From Paenarthrobacter nitroguajacolicus (GTDB lineage: Bacteria > Actinomycetota > Actinomycetes > Actinomycetales > Micrococcaceae), in NCBI RefSeq assembly GCF_007786235.1, contig NZ_VNFK01000001.1, positions 124,001 through 188,000 on the forward strand: a DNA stretch of 64,000 nt, given 5' to 3'. Under the pieces are notes generated by a model. The model was not told the origin of the DNA. It saw only the letters and a program-made list of their open reading frames with translations, and searched no databases. The position numbers were made by a program, and so were the translations under genes. Position 1 is the first letter of the stretch. Each line of letters opens with the position of its first letter. Below, one piece after another: positions 28,253 through 36,480 of the stretch.

Positions 28253-29551
28253 TTACCACTGCTCGTGCTGCGGGTACAGCGGGAAGTTGTCGGCGAGCTT
28301 GTCGACGCGTGCCTGAAGGGCCTCTGCATCAACGCTGCCGGCGGCGCCCTTTACGAGTGCGGTGGCGATGATGTCGGCAACCTCGGTGAACTCGTTGGCA
28401 CCGAAACCGCGGGTAGCCAGGGCGGGCGTACCGATGCGGAGGCCGGAGGTGACCATCGGCGGGCGGGGGTCGAACGGAACAGAGTTCCGGTTCACGGTGA
28501 TGCCCACCGAGTGCAGGAGGTCTTCGGCCTGCTGGCCGTCCAACTGGGAGTTGCGCAGGTCAACCAGGACCAGGTGGACGTCGGTGCCGCCGGTCAGGAC
28601 CGAGACGCCGGCTTCGGCGACGTCGGACTGGTTGAGGCGGTCAGCGATGATCTTGGCGCCCTCAAGGACGCGCTCCTGGCGTTCCTTGAACTCGTCGCTG
28701 CCGGCGATCTTGAAGGCAACGGCCTTGGCTGCGATGACGTGCATGAGCGGACCGCCCTGCTGGCCCGGGAAGACGCTGGAGTTGAGCTTCTTGGCCCACT
28801 CCTGCTTGCCCAGGATCACGCCGGAACGCGGCCCTGCCAGGGTCTTGTGGACCGTGGAGGTGACGACGTCGGAGTGCGGCACCGGGCTCGGGTGCAGTCC
28901 TGCTGCTACAAGGCCTGCGAAGTGCGCCATGTCGGTCCACAGGAGCGCACCGACTTCGTCCGCGATGGAACGGAAAGCTGCGAAGTCGAGGTGGCGCGGG
29001 TAGGCGGACCAGCCGGCAATGATGACCTGAGGCTTCTCGGCGATGGCCTGCTCGCGGAGCTTGTCCATGTCGATGCGGAAGTTGTCCTCTTCCACCTGGT
29101 AAGCAGCCACGTTGTAGAGCTTGCCGGAGAAGTTGAGCTTCATGCCGTGGGTCAGGTGTCCGCCGTGGGCCAGGGACAGGCCGAGGATCTTGTCGCCCGG
29201 GTTGATCATGGCGGACAGTGCTGCAGCGTTTGCCTGGGCACCGGAGTGGGGCTGGACGTTGGCGTATTCGGCGCCGAAGAGTTCCTTGACCCGGTCGATG
29301 GCGAGCTGCTCAGCGACGTCGACGTATTCACAACCGCCGTAGTAGCGGCGGCCTGGGTAACCCTCGGCATACTTGTTGGTCAGGACGGAGCCCTGGGCTT
29401 CCATCACAGCGCGGGGGGCGAAGTTTTCGGAGGCAATCATTTCCAGGGTGCCGCGCTGGCGGCCAAGCTCCTGGTCGAGGACTGCTGCGATCTCGGGATC
29501 GAGTTCGGCGAGCGACTGGTTGCTGACAGACGCTGAAGTGGTGGTAGTCAC
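28253..29551 (-). CDS. glyA: Serine hydroxymethyltransferase
   Basis: PLP enzyme that interconverts serine + THF and glycine + 5,10-methylene-THF. 432 residues with [20 protein letters not shown] near the N-terminus, the Lys-PLP region [18 protein letters not shown], and [20 protein letters not shown]. The start is GTG at 29551; AGGAGA lies 7 bases upstream, inside a self-complementary GGAGATCTCC, so the ribosome-binding site could pair with itself. The leader carries a probable ZTP riboswitch. It is upstream of folD on the same strand. Confidence 0.97.
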   Translation of the reverse strand: MTTTTSASVSNQSLAELDPEIAAVLDQELGRQRGTLEMIASENFAPRAVMEAQGSVLTNKYAEGYPGRRYYGGCEYVDVAEQLAIDRVKELFGAEYANVQPHSGAQANAAALSAMINPGDKILGLSLAHGGHLTHGMKLNFSGKLYNVAAYQVEEDNFRIDMDKLREQAIAEKPQVIIAGWSAYPRHLDFAAFRSIADEVGALLWTDMAHFAGLVAAGLHPSPVPHSDVVTSTVHKTLAGPRSGVILGKQEWAKKLNSSVFPGQQGGPLMHVIAAKAVAFKIAGSDEFKERQERVLEGAKIIADRLNQSDVAEAGVSVLTGGTDVHLVLVDLRNSQLDGQQAEDLLHSVGITVNRNSVPFDPRPPMVTSGLRIGTPALATRGFGANEFTEVADIIATALVKGAAGSVDAEALQARVDKLADNFPLYPQHEQW

Positions 29552-29671
29552 GGAGATCTCCTGGCTAGGGAACGGGTGGTGCTACAGGTCAGGCTACCGG
29601 CAGCAGCATTCCCGCGTCCCCTTGATGACAGGAGGCATCGGTCACGTGCGTGCGACGGTAAGACATGACCC

Positions 29672-29750
29672 TCGGCCCAGGCGTACGATCCGTGGTCTTC
29701 GTGATTGCCGCTCCCTGGTGGTAGTCCACCCAACGCCAGTTGCGACCCGT
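29672..29750 (-). ncRNA. ZTP (pfl) riboswitch in the glyA leader
   Basis: Read on the minus strand, the leader holds in order: GGGTCGCAACTGGCG (29748-29734), a 6-bp hairpin GGGTGG-ACT-ACCACC (29731-29717), AGGGAGCGGC, and after about 24 bases CGCCTGGGC (29683-29675). This order and the words GGGUCG..ACUGGCG, GGGAGC and CGCCUGGGC are those of the ZTP/AICAR-sensing pfl RNA, which typically controls folD, glyA and purine genes. The gene context fits exactly. A class II-like ACTGGCG element and the CCUGGGC core are present; the base before CGCC is A rather than the usual C. A candidate -10 (TACTGT, 29758-29753) lies just upstream. Confidence 0.82.
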
Positions 29751-29775
29751 TAACAGTACAACAAGGCAGCACCGG

Positions 29776-29789
29776 TAGGCTTGTCCGTG
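29776..29789 (+). promoter_or_regulatory. Candidate -10 element for leaderless purU
   Basis: TAGGCT at 29776-29781 ends 7 bases before the GTG start, so transcription would begin at or next to the start codon. No ribosome-binding site precedes the GTG. The -35 region is not convincing, so the call is tentative. Confidence 0.4.
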
Positions 29790-30640
29790 TGACTGACTCC
29801 ACCGCTTTTGTTGTGACCCTCTCCTGCCCCGACCGTCCCGGCATCGTGCACGCTGTTGCCGGCGCACTCCTTGGTGCGGGGTGCAATATCGCCGATTCGC
29901 AACAATACGGAAGCCCCACCACCGGCAACTTCTTCATGCGCGTGGAGGCAACGACGTCGAGCACCCAGGCGGAACTGGCTGCCGCCCTGCGGCCCGTGGC
30001 CGAATCCTTCGGCATGACGTGGCACATCAACCCCGTGGGCCGGAAGGTCCGCACCATCATCCTGTGTTCCAAGGATGCCCACTGCCTCAACGACCTCTTG
30101 TTCCAGCAGCGTACCGGTACGTTGCCCATCGAGGTTCCGGCCATCGTCTCCAACCACCGCGACCTGGAGGAACTGGCCAACTTCTATGGCATCCCGTTCC
30201 ACCACATCCCCGTGACGCCTGAGACGAAGCCGCAGGCCGAGGCTGAGCTTCTGAAGCTGATCGCCGAGCACGACGTCGAGCTGACGGTCCTGGCCCGGTA
30301 CATGCAGGTCCTCTCCAACGATCTCTGCACGGAGTTGAATGGCAAGGCCATCAACATCCACCACTCGTTCCTCCCTTCCTTCAAGGGTGCCAAGCCATAC
30401 CACCAGGCCCACGCCCGCGGCGTGAAGATCATCGGTGCCACGGCCCACTATGTGACAGCGGACCTTGATGAAGGCCCGATCATCGAGCAGGAAGTCATCC
30501 GCGTGGACCACGCCCGCACGGCTGCCCAGTTCGTCCAGATGGGCCGCGACGTCGAAGGCCGCACCTTGGCCCAGGCCGTGCAATGGCACGCCGAACACCG
30601 CGTGCTGCTCGATGGCACCCGGACCGTGGTGTTCAACTAG
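29789..30640 (+). CDS. purU: Formyltetrahydrofolate deformylase
   Basis: Hydrolyses 10-formyl-THF to THF and formate, balancing the one-carbon pool. 283 residues: N-terminal ACT domain (FVVTLSCPDRPGIVHAVAGAL) and C-terminal formyltransferase-like domain with the catalytic region KAINIHHSFLPSFKGAKPYH and TAHYVTADLDEGPIIEQEV. The start is GTG at 29789 (MTDSTAFVVTL); translation is probably leaderless. It is divergent from glyA-folD, and its promoter would overlap the beginning of the riboswitch transcript. Confidence 0.95.
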   Translation: MTDSTAFVVTLSCPDRPGIVHAVAGALLGAGCNIADSQQYGSPTTGNFFMRVEATTSSTQAELAAALRPVAESFGMTWHINPVGRKVRTIILCSKDAHCLNDLLFQQRTGTLPIEVPAIVSNHRDLEELANFYGIPFHHIPVTPETKPQAEAELLKLIAEHDVELTVLARYMQVLSNDLCTELNGKAINIHHSFLPSFKGAKPYHQAHARGVKIIGATAHYVTADLDEGPIIEQEVIRVDHARTAAQFVQMGRDVEGRTLAQAVQWHAEHRVLLDGTRTVVFN

Positions 30641-30661
30641 CGCCACTCCTAAGCTGGGGGT

Positions 30662-31321
30662 ATGCAGGGCCTTCCTGATCCCGAGCGCGACCTCGCCCTC
30701 TATTACGACCGCCATGCTCCCGTCCCGAACACCCGGGCACTGACCCCGCACCGGGTTGAATGCAGGGAATGGTTTGTCCGGCTGCTGAAGGCCGAACACC
30801 GGCACTCCATGCTGGAACTCGGGTGTGGCACGGGCGTTGAGGGCGCGGAGTTCGTTCGTGCGGGGCTGCACTATACGGGTGTTGACCTGTCGTCCGAAAG
30901 CGTTCGCTTGGCGCGTTCGGCAGGGCTCGACGCCTCGGTGGCCAACGGCCGGAACCTGCCGTTTCCCGATTCGGTCTTCGCGGCTGCCTGGACCATGAGC
31001 ACGCTGTTACATGTCCCCAACAGCGGAATTCACGACGTCGTCCGCGAACTTGTGCGGGTCACCGCACCTGGTGCGCCAATCGCCGTCGGGCTCTGGTCAG
31101 GTGAGGACGATGAAGTCTTGAACCCGGAGGACCTGGACGAACCTCGGCGTTTCTTCAGCCGCCGCAGTGACGAAACCGTGTGCAGGATCTTCAGCGAGCA
31201 CGGCTTGATCGAGCACTTCCGCACGTGGCCTGAGGGCGTGGGCGTGGAGTCCGGCCCCGGCGCGGGCAACTGGGTGCAGCACTACCAATTCCTGCTGCTC
31301 CGCACCCCTTCACCCAACTAG
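30662..31321 (+). CDS. Class I SAM-dependent methyltransferase
   Basis: 219 residues with the SAM-binding motif MLELGCGTGVEGAEFVRAG followed by YTGVDLSSESVRLARSAG, and post-motif segments NGRNLPFPDSVFAAAWTMST and VRVTAPGAPIAVGLW. The substrate is unknown. It follows purU by 21 bases and is 9 bases before the next gene, so the three plus-strand genes probably share a transcript. Confidence 0.85.
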   Translation: MQGLPDPERDLALYYDRHAPVPNTRALTPHRVECREWFVRLLKAEHRHSMLELGCGTGVEGAEFVRAGLHYTGVDLSSESVRLARSAGLDASVANGRNLPFPDSVFAAAWTMSTLLHVPNSGIHDVVRELVRVTAPGAPIAVGLWSGEDDEVLNPEDLDEPRRFFSRRSDETVCRIFSEHGLIEHFRTWPEGVGVESGPGAGNWVQHYQFLLLRTPSPN

Positions 31322-31330
31322 GCTGGGCCC

Positions 31331-31849
31331 ATGGCTCCTTCTTACACTTTCGCCGGGGACACGCCGGCTATCCATGAAACCGCCTTCGTGGCACCCACTG
31401 CGTCCATTATTGGGAAGGCAACGTTGGCTGAGGACTCCAGCGCCTTCTACGGGGTCTCCGTCCGCGCGGATACAGCCGCGATCAGCGTAGGCGCAGGCTC
31501 CAACCTGCAGGACAACGTAGTTCTCCACGCCGACCCCGGTTTCCCGTGCACTGTCGGCGAGCGCGTCTCCGTGGGGCACAGCGCCGTGGTCCACGGATGC
31601 ACCGTGGAGGACGACTGCCTCATCGGCATGAGCGCCACCATCCTCAACGGCGCGGTGATCGGATCGGGCTCACTCATTGCGGCCGGCGCCGTCGTGTTGG
31701 AAGGCACCGTCATTCCCCCGCGCTCCTTGGTAGCAGGCGTGCCCGCCAAAGTCCGCCGCGAACTGACGGACGAAGAGTTCGAGGGCGTCAAGCACAACGC
31801 TGCCCACTACAAGGGGCTCGCCGCGGCGCACCGGGAAATGCACGCTTAA
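31331..31849 (+). CDS. Gamma-class carbonic anhydrase-like protein
   Basis: 172 residues folding as a left-handed beta-helix of hexapeptide repeats (ASIIGKATLAEDSSAFYGVSV and following). Metal-binding His candidates lie in VVLHADPG, VGHSAVVHG, matching the three-His pattern of gamma carbonic anhydrases (YrdA/PaaY group). A short C-terminal helix follows. Carbonic anhydrase activity is not certain for this subfamily. It ends 10 bases before a palindromic repeat that faces the next convergent gene. Confidence 0.88.
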   Translation: MAPSYTFAGDTPAIHETAFVAPTASIIGKATLAEDSSAFYGVSVRADTAAISVGAGSNLQDNVVLHADPGFPCTVGERVSVGHSAVVHGCTVEDDCLIGMSATILNGAVIGSGSLIAAGAVVLEGTVIPPRSLVAGVPAKVRRELTDEEFEGVKHNAAHYKGLAAAHREMHA

Positions 31850-31859
31850 CGCCCAATGC

Positions 31860-31910
31860 GAGGCCTGCTCTGCGTCCTAACCTGAGGGTTTGGGACGCAG
31901 AGCGGGCCTC
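31860..31910. repeat. Dispersed palindromic repeat, family B, copy 1 (51 bp)
   Basis: Arms begin GAGGCCTGCTCTGCGTCC (31860-31877) and end GGACGCAGAGCGGGCCTC; they pair over 18 bases with one mismatch. On comparison it matches the minus strand of 42364-42314 at 38 of 51 positions without gaps. It lies between two convergent genes, where it can act as a two-way terminator. Confidence 0.75.
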
Positions 31911-31925
31911 ACAACATCGGGGAAC

Positions 31926-33626
31926 CTAGTCCAAGCTGATCGGACCGAGCTCGTCCAGCAGGTCACCCGGACCCGGGTTCCCGGCAACGGACGAGCCACC
32001 AAGGTGGTTCACCACTCCCCACACAGCGTTCAGGCCCGTGGTCACGGCGCCTTCGGCCCAACCGGCGGTGAAGGAGACGTCATCCCCCGCAAGGAAGATA
32101 CCGCGCTGGCTCTCAGGCAGTTGGTCCTGCTTGAAGTGCGTGAACAGCCGCTGCTGATAGCGATAGTGCCCCGGCAGGTTGGCTTTGAAAGCTCCCATGA
32201 AGTTGGGGTCCGCTTCCCAGGACACGGTGATCGGCTGCCCGACAATGTGGCTCGCGATGTCCACGCCGGGATAGATCTGCTGGAGCGAGTGGAGCATCAG
32301 CTTCACGCGTTCCTCGGCGGTCAGGGCCAGCCACTTCAGGGCGTCGTCGTTCCACGTGTAGGACAGGAGGATGACAGCGGGCTTGTCCGGACCGTCGTCG
32401 AGCAGATACGTTGCCCGGTTGAGGCGGTCGGTGAGCGTCATGGAGAGGACTTCGCGGCCCGTCTCGGGGTCGATATCCTTCCAGAACGGCCGGTCCACCA
32501 TCACGAACGTCTTGGATGACTGCATGTAGTGCGAGCGCTCGATCGCGGTCCACAGTTCCGACGGGAACAGCGCTTCCTCGGTGTGGATGCGCGTGGACAG
32601 CAGCCAGGACTGGCAGGTGGTCACTACGGCTTGGTAGGTGGCCTCGCGGCCCCAGTTCTCGCGGACCAGGAGGTCGCCGTTCTCCGCGCGGCGGATGTTG
32701 TCCACGGCTCCGCGCGGCGAGCCGGAGTGCAGCGACGCCAAGGAGGTGCCTTCAGGCCAGTACTTAAGGCCCGACGGCGCGTGGTTCCAAAGTGCCTCGG
32801 GGAGCCTTTGCGCTCCTCCCGTGATGAGTCGGTGCTGGTCGTCCGCGTCAGTGTAGACCACGCGGAGGATCTCGAGGATGGAGTTGGGGAAGTCGGTGTC
32901 CCAGCCGCCGGTGCCGAAGCCAACCTGGCCGAACGCCTCGCGGTGGGCGAAGCCCGCTTCCTTGAAGGACTTGCTGGCCGCGATGAAGCCGTAGAAGGTT
33001 TGCTCGTCCAGCTCCGGCAGGAGGGCATTCCACAGGTCCTTGATGCGCTTGGTGTCGCGGGCCTTAATGGCTTCCTGCATCTCGGCGAAGGCGGCGCCGT
33101 CGTTGACCGCGGCTTTCCAGGCATCGGCGACTTCGCGGAAGAACTCCGGCAGCTCGTCTGCTGTAGTGGCGTAGTGCTTCTTGCCCGCGAGTTCAATCAC
33201 GGTGCTGGACGTTGCCGGTGCCATGGGGTTGGGAAAGTCCTGGGTGTCCAGGCCGAGCAAGTCCACGTAGTGGTAGAACGCTTTGCCGGAAACCGGGAAC
33301 CGCATACCGCCGAGGTCGGCCACAACACCGGGTGCAGACGGGAAGCTCGCGGTCCTCAGACGGCCTCCAATTTGGTCTGCCTCATAGATGACCGGCTTGA
33401 GGCCGAGCTTCATGAGTTCGTAGGCAGTGACCAGCCCGGACAGTCCGGCGCCGATGACGGCCACTTCGGTGCCGTACTTCTCTTCTGGAATTGAGCCCAA
33501 CCCGGCCGGATTCGCCAGGTAGTGGTCGTAGCTGAAGGGGAAGTCCGGGTTCAGCATGGTGATCGGTGCGCCTGCGGCAGGCGCTCCTGGTTCCTCGATG
33601 AGCGGGAGTTCGGTGGCGATGGTCAT
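31926..33626 (-). CDS. Flavin monoamine oxidase / L-amino acid oxidase-type enzyme
   Basis: FAD enzyme of 566 residues. The dinucleotide fold is VAVIGAGLSGLVTAYELMKLGL with YEADQIGGRLRT after it, and the C-terminal FAD contact is IFLAGDDVSFTAGWAEGAVTTGLNAV. This is the layout of the amine oxidase family (MAO, L-amino acid oxidase, tryptophan 2-monooxygenase). It should oxidatively deaminate an amine or amino acid, producing ammonia and H2O2. ATG at 33626 overlaps the permease stop by 4 bases, so import and oxidation are coupled. The natural substrate is unknown. Confidence 0.87.
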   Translation of the reverse strand: MTIATELPLIEEPGAPAAGAPITMLNPDFPFSYDHYLANPAGLGSIPEEKYGTEVAVIGAGLSGLVTAYELMKLGLKPVIYEADQIGGRLRTASFPSAPGVVADLGGMRFPVSGKAFYHYVDLLGLDTQDFPNPMAPATSSTVIELAGKKHYATTADELPEFFREVADAWKAAVNDGAAFAEMQEAIKARDTKRIKDLWNALLPELDEQTFYGFIAASKSFKEAGFAHREAFGQVGFGTGGWDTDFPNSILEILRVVYTDADDQHRLITGGAQRLPEALWNHAPSGLKYWPEGTSLASLHSGSPRGAVDNIRRAENGDLLVRENWGREATYQAVVTTCQSWLLSTRIHTEEALFPSELWTAIERSHYMQSSKTFVMVDRPFWKDIDPETGREVLSMTLTDRLNRATYLLDDGPDKPAVILLSYTWNDDALKWLALTAEERVKLMLHSLQQIYPGVDIASHIVGQPITVSWEADPNFMGAFKANLPGHYRYQQRLFTHFKQDQLPESQRGIFLAGDDVSFTAGWAEGAVTTGLNAVWGVVNHLGGSSVAGNPGPGDLLDELGPISLD

Positions 33627-35149
33627 GAGTTTGCTGCTTTCACAGGTTCCGGGCTCACGGCCCTGGTGGTTAGTTCACGGTAGTCCTGCTCGCTGAGCGC
33701 GGCTACCTTGGAATTCCGGCGTCCATAGCCGAAGTAGATGGCGATGCCCACGAGCATCCACACTCCGAAGGTGATCCAGGTGTCGGCGCCAAGATTGATC
33801 ATCAGGTAGGCACACATCAGCGTGCCCAGGATGGGAGTGATCGGGTACAGCGGAACCCGGAAGCTGCGCTCAAGATCGGGCCGGTTGCGCCGCAGGTAGA
33901 TGACGGCAACGTTGACCAACGCGAACGCGAAGAGGGTGCCGATGCTGGTGGCGTCGGCCAGCGCACCCAGTGGGACCAAGCCCGCGGCAAGGGCGACGGC
34001 GATACCCACGATCAGCGTCCCGGCAACGGGGGTACCGGTTCGGCGGGAGACGCGGCCAAAGACTTTGGGCATCATGCCGTCGCGGGACATGGAGAGCATG
34101 ATGCGGGTCTGGCCGTAAAGGACAGTCAGTACGATGCTGGCAATGGCGAGGACGGCGCCCACGGAGAAGACCAGGGCGATCCACGGCTGTCCGGTGATCT
34201 CGTGGAGGATCTGCACCAGGGCAGCTTCGGTTCCGTCGAACCAACCCCAGGGCCGGGCCCCGATGGCGGCGACAGCAACCAAGACATAGATACTGGTGAC
34301 GATCACCATGGAGAGCATGATGGCCCGGGGAAGATCCCGCTTGGGGTTCTTGGCTTCCTCACCCGCGGTGGACGCGGCGTCGAAGCCGATGTAGGAGAAG
34401 AAGACGCTGGATGCAGCGGCGGATACTCCTGCGGCACCCATGGGAAGCAGGGGCTCGAAGTTGCCGGCGTTGAACGCGGTGAAGGCTACTGCGCAGAAGA
34501 AGAGCAGAATGCCCACCTTGATGACCACGATCGCGGTATTGATCCATGCACTTTCACGGGCGCCGCGAACCAGCAGGACCATGGCCAGAATCACGATGAT
34601 CATCGCAGGGACGTTGACCACGCCGCCATCTCCGGGCGGCTGGCTGACGGCGTCGGGAAGGACCTGCCCGAAGGCTGCCAACGTTTCGTTGACGTATTGC
34701 CCCGCCCCCACGGCGACCGCCGCTACGGAGACCGCGTACTCCAGCACCAGGCACCAGCCACAAATCCAGGCCATGCCCTCACCCATGGTGGCGTAAGAGT
34801 AGGAGTAGCTGGAGCCTGCCACCGGGACCAGCCCGGCCATCTCCGCGTAGGACACAGCAGAGAGCAGCGCAGCCAGTCCGGCGATGACGAACGAGATCCA
34901 AATGGCCGGACCGGCCAGCGGCACGGATTCGCCGAGGATGACCAGGATGCCGGTGCCAAGCGTGGCACCAACGCTGATCATGGTCAGCTGAAGGACGCCG
35001 AAGCTGCGGACCAGCGGTGTTCCGCCTTCGCTGCTCCCGGCCTCGCTGACCATCTGGCCAATGGGTTTGCGGCGCAGGAGCTGAGCGCCGAGGCTCGGCC
35101 TCGTGACGCTAGCCGCCGCCGGATTATTGGTGTTCACAGGCACAGTCAC
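33623..35149 (-). CDS. APC-family amino acid permease
   Basis: Inner-membrane amino acid/amine transporter of 508 residues with 12 or more helices. It has the family region VGATLGTGILVILGESVPLAGPAI in helix 1, GSSYSYSYATMGEGMAWICGW, and SYIGFDAASTAGEEAKNPKRD (near residue 250). The start is GTG at 35149 or 35143; GGAAGGGA lies 8 bases before the first. First gene of a two-gene operon with the amine oxidase, divergent from alanine racemase. Confidence 0.9.
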   Translation of the reverse strand: MTVPVNTNNPAAASVTRPSLGAQLLRRKPIGQMVSEAGSSEGGTPLVRSFGVLQLTMISVGATLGTGILVILGESVPLAGPAIWISFVIAGLAALLSAVSYAEMAGLVPVAGSSYSYSYATMGEGMAWICGWCLVLEYAVSVAAVAVGAGQYVNETLAAFGQVLPDAVSQPPGDGGVVNVPAMIIVILAMVLLVRGARESAWINTAIVVIKVGILLFFCAVAFTAFNAGNFEPLLPMGAAGVSAAASSVFFSYIGFDAASTAGEEAKNPKRDLPRAIMLSMVIVTSIYVLVAVAAIGARPWGWFDGTEAALVQILHEITGQPWIALVFSVGAVLAIASIVLTVLYGQTRIMLSMSRDGMMPKVFGRVSRRTGTPVAGTLIVGIAVALAAGLVPLGALADATSIGTLFAFALVNVAVIYLRRNRPDLERSFRVPLYPITPILGTLMCAYLMINLGADTWITFGVWMLVGIAIYFGYGRRNSKVAALSEQDYRELTTRAVSPEPVKAANS

Positions 35150-35233
35150 CCTTGACGTCCCTTCCAAGTAGTTTCGATTTCCCCTCCACAAGACTGGCAT
35201 GTGAGCCACCTCTCACCACGGTGCAAAATGACC

Positions 35234-35248
35234 TATAGTGTTCAACCA
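35234..35248 (+). promoter_or_regulatory. -10 element giving a leaderless alr transcript
   Basis: TATAGT at 35234-35239 ends 8 bases before the ATG at 35248. There is no ribosome-binding site in between (GTTCAACC), so the transcript would start within about two bases of the ATG. Confidence 0.6.
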
Positions 35249-36480
35249 TGAGACGTAATGCACACTATCAAGAGGCCGCTCCGGCAGCCCTTTCGGGACA
35301 GGTCACCGTGGACCTGTCCGCGATTTCAGACAACATCACCGCACTGAAAAAGCACACTGAGGCACCATTCTTCATGGCCGTGGTGAAGGGCAATGCCTAT
35401 GGTCACGGGCTGGTCGAAGTAGCCCGTACTGCTGTAGAAGCCGGTGCCAATTGGCTGGGAACGGCCCAGCTCACCGAAGCCATCTCCCTCCGGAAGGCGG
35501 GCATCACCATGCCCATTCTTTCGTGGCTGTATCTGGCATCCCAGACAAGTGCCACCATTCTGGAGGCCCTCGAAAACGACATCGACGTTTCCCTCGGAAG
35601 CGTCGGCCAACTGGAGGTGCTGGTAGGCATCGCCGGGCGTCTGGGTCGACCCGCCGTCGTGCACCTGGAACTGGACAGCGGCCTGAGCCGCGGCGGCGCA
35701 CGCAAGGAGGATTGGCCCGAACTTGTGGCCCAGGCACGGCAAGCCGAAATCGACGGGACCCTCCGCGTTCGTGGCCTCTGGACCCACCTGGCCTGGGCCG
35801 ATGTCCCCGCCCACCCCGGCAACGCGGCCGCCGTCGCCGAGTTTGAGGACGCCGTCCGTGAAGCCCGCGACGCCGGCCTGACCCCGGAACTCCGGCACGT
35901 TTCCAGCTCCGCCAATATCCTGGACCGGCCCGAATTCCACTTCGACATGGTTCGGGCAGGGCTGGCCATCTACGGCCTCGCCCCAGCGGATCACCTGGAC
36001 CCTTCGGACTTCGGCCTGCGCCCAGCACTCAGCGTGACGGCGCCACTGGTCATGGTCAAGAAGGTTCCCGCGGGCACAGGCGTGAGCTACGAACACCAGG
36101 CCATTACCTACGAACCCCGGTACCTGGGCCTCATCCCGCTCGGATACGCGGACGGCATCCCCAAGGGCATCAGCGGCCTCTCTGTGGTGAACATCGCGGG
36201 CCGCACAGTTCCGGTGATCGGCAAGGTTTGCATGGACCAGTTCATGGTGGACCTGGGCCCGGATGCCGCGGGAATCGGCGTCGGAGACACCGCCGTGCTG
36301 TTCGGTGACCCCGCGTGCGGGGCCGCGAGCGCCGACGACTGGGGCGCAGCGATCGGCAGCCACGGGGACGAAATCATCAACAGGATCGCACCCCGACTCC
36401 CCCGCGCTTACGCCACTACCGCTTACCAGTGCCCCGACTACCAGGAGCCGGCGGCCGCCGGGCAGGGCAATGTCGCCTGA
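35248..36480 (+). CDS. alr: Alanine racemase family PLP enzyme
   Basis: Interconverts L- and D-alanine or related amino acids. 410 residues: PLP Lys47 in AVVKGNAYGHG (KADAYGHG is more usual), the catalytic Tyr region VSYEHQAITYEPRYLGLIPLGYADG, and KVCMDQFMVDLG. Length is slightly long because of a C-terminal tail. The site next to an amine oxidase, an amino acid permease and a PucR-type regulator suggests a catabolic role rather than (or besides) peptidoglycan synthesis; this is inference. Its end overlaps the start of the regulator by 11 bases. Confidence 0.88.
   Translation: MRRNAHYQEAAPAALSGQVTVDLSAISDNITALKKHTEAPFFMAVVKGNAYGHGLVEVARTAVEAGANWLGTAQLTEAISLRKAGITMPILSWLYLASQTSATILEALENDIDVSLGSVGQLEVLVGIAGRLGRPAVVHLELDSGLSRGGARKEDWPELVAQARQAEIDGTLRVRGLWTHLAWADVPAHPGNAAAVAEFEDAVREARDAGLTPELRHVSSSANILDRPEFHFDMVRAGLAIYGLAPADHLDPSDFGLRPALSVTAPLVMVKKVPAGTGVSYEHQAITYEPRYLGLIPLGYADGIPKGISGLSVVNIAGRTVPVIGKVCMDQFMVDLGPDAAGIGVGDTAVLFGDPACGAASADDWGAAIGSHGDEIINRIAPRLPRAYATTAYQCPDYQEPAAAGQGNVA

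Noticed and set aside
29552..29750. Tetrahydrofolate or glycine riboswitch ahead of glyA
   Set aside because: The conserved words match the ZTP class in order and spacing; no tandem glycine aptamer or THF core was found.
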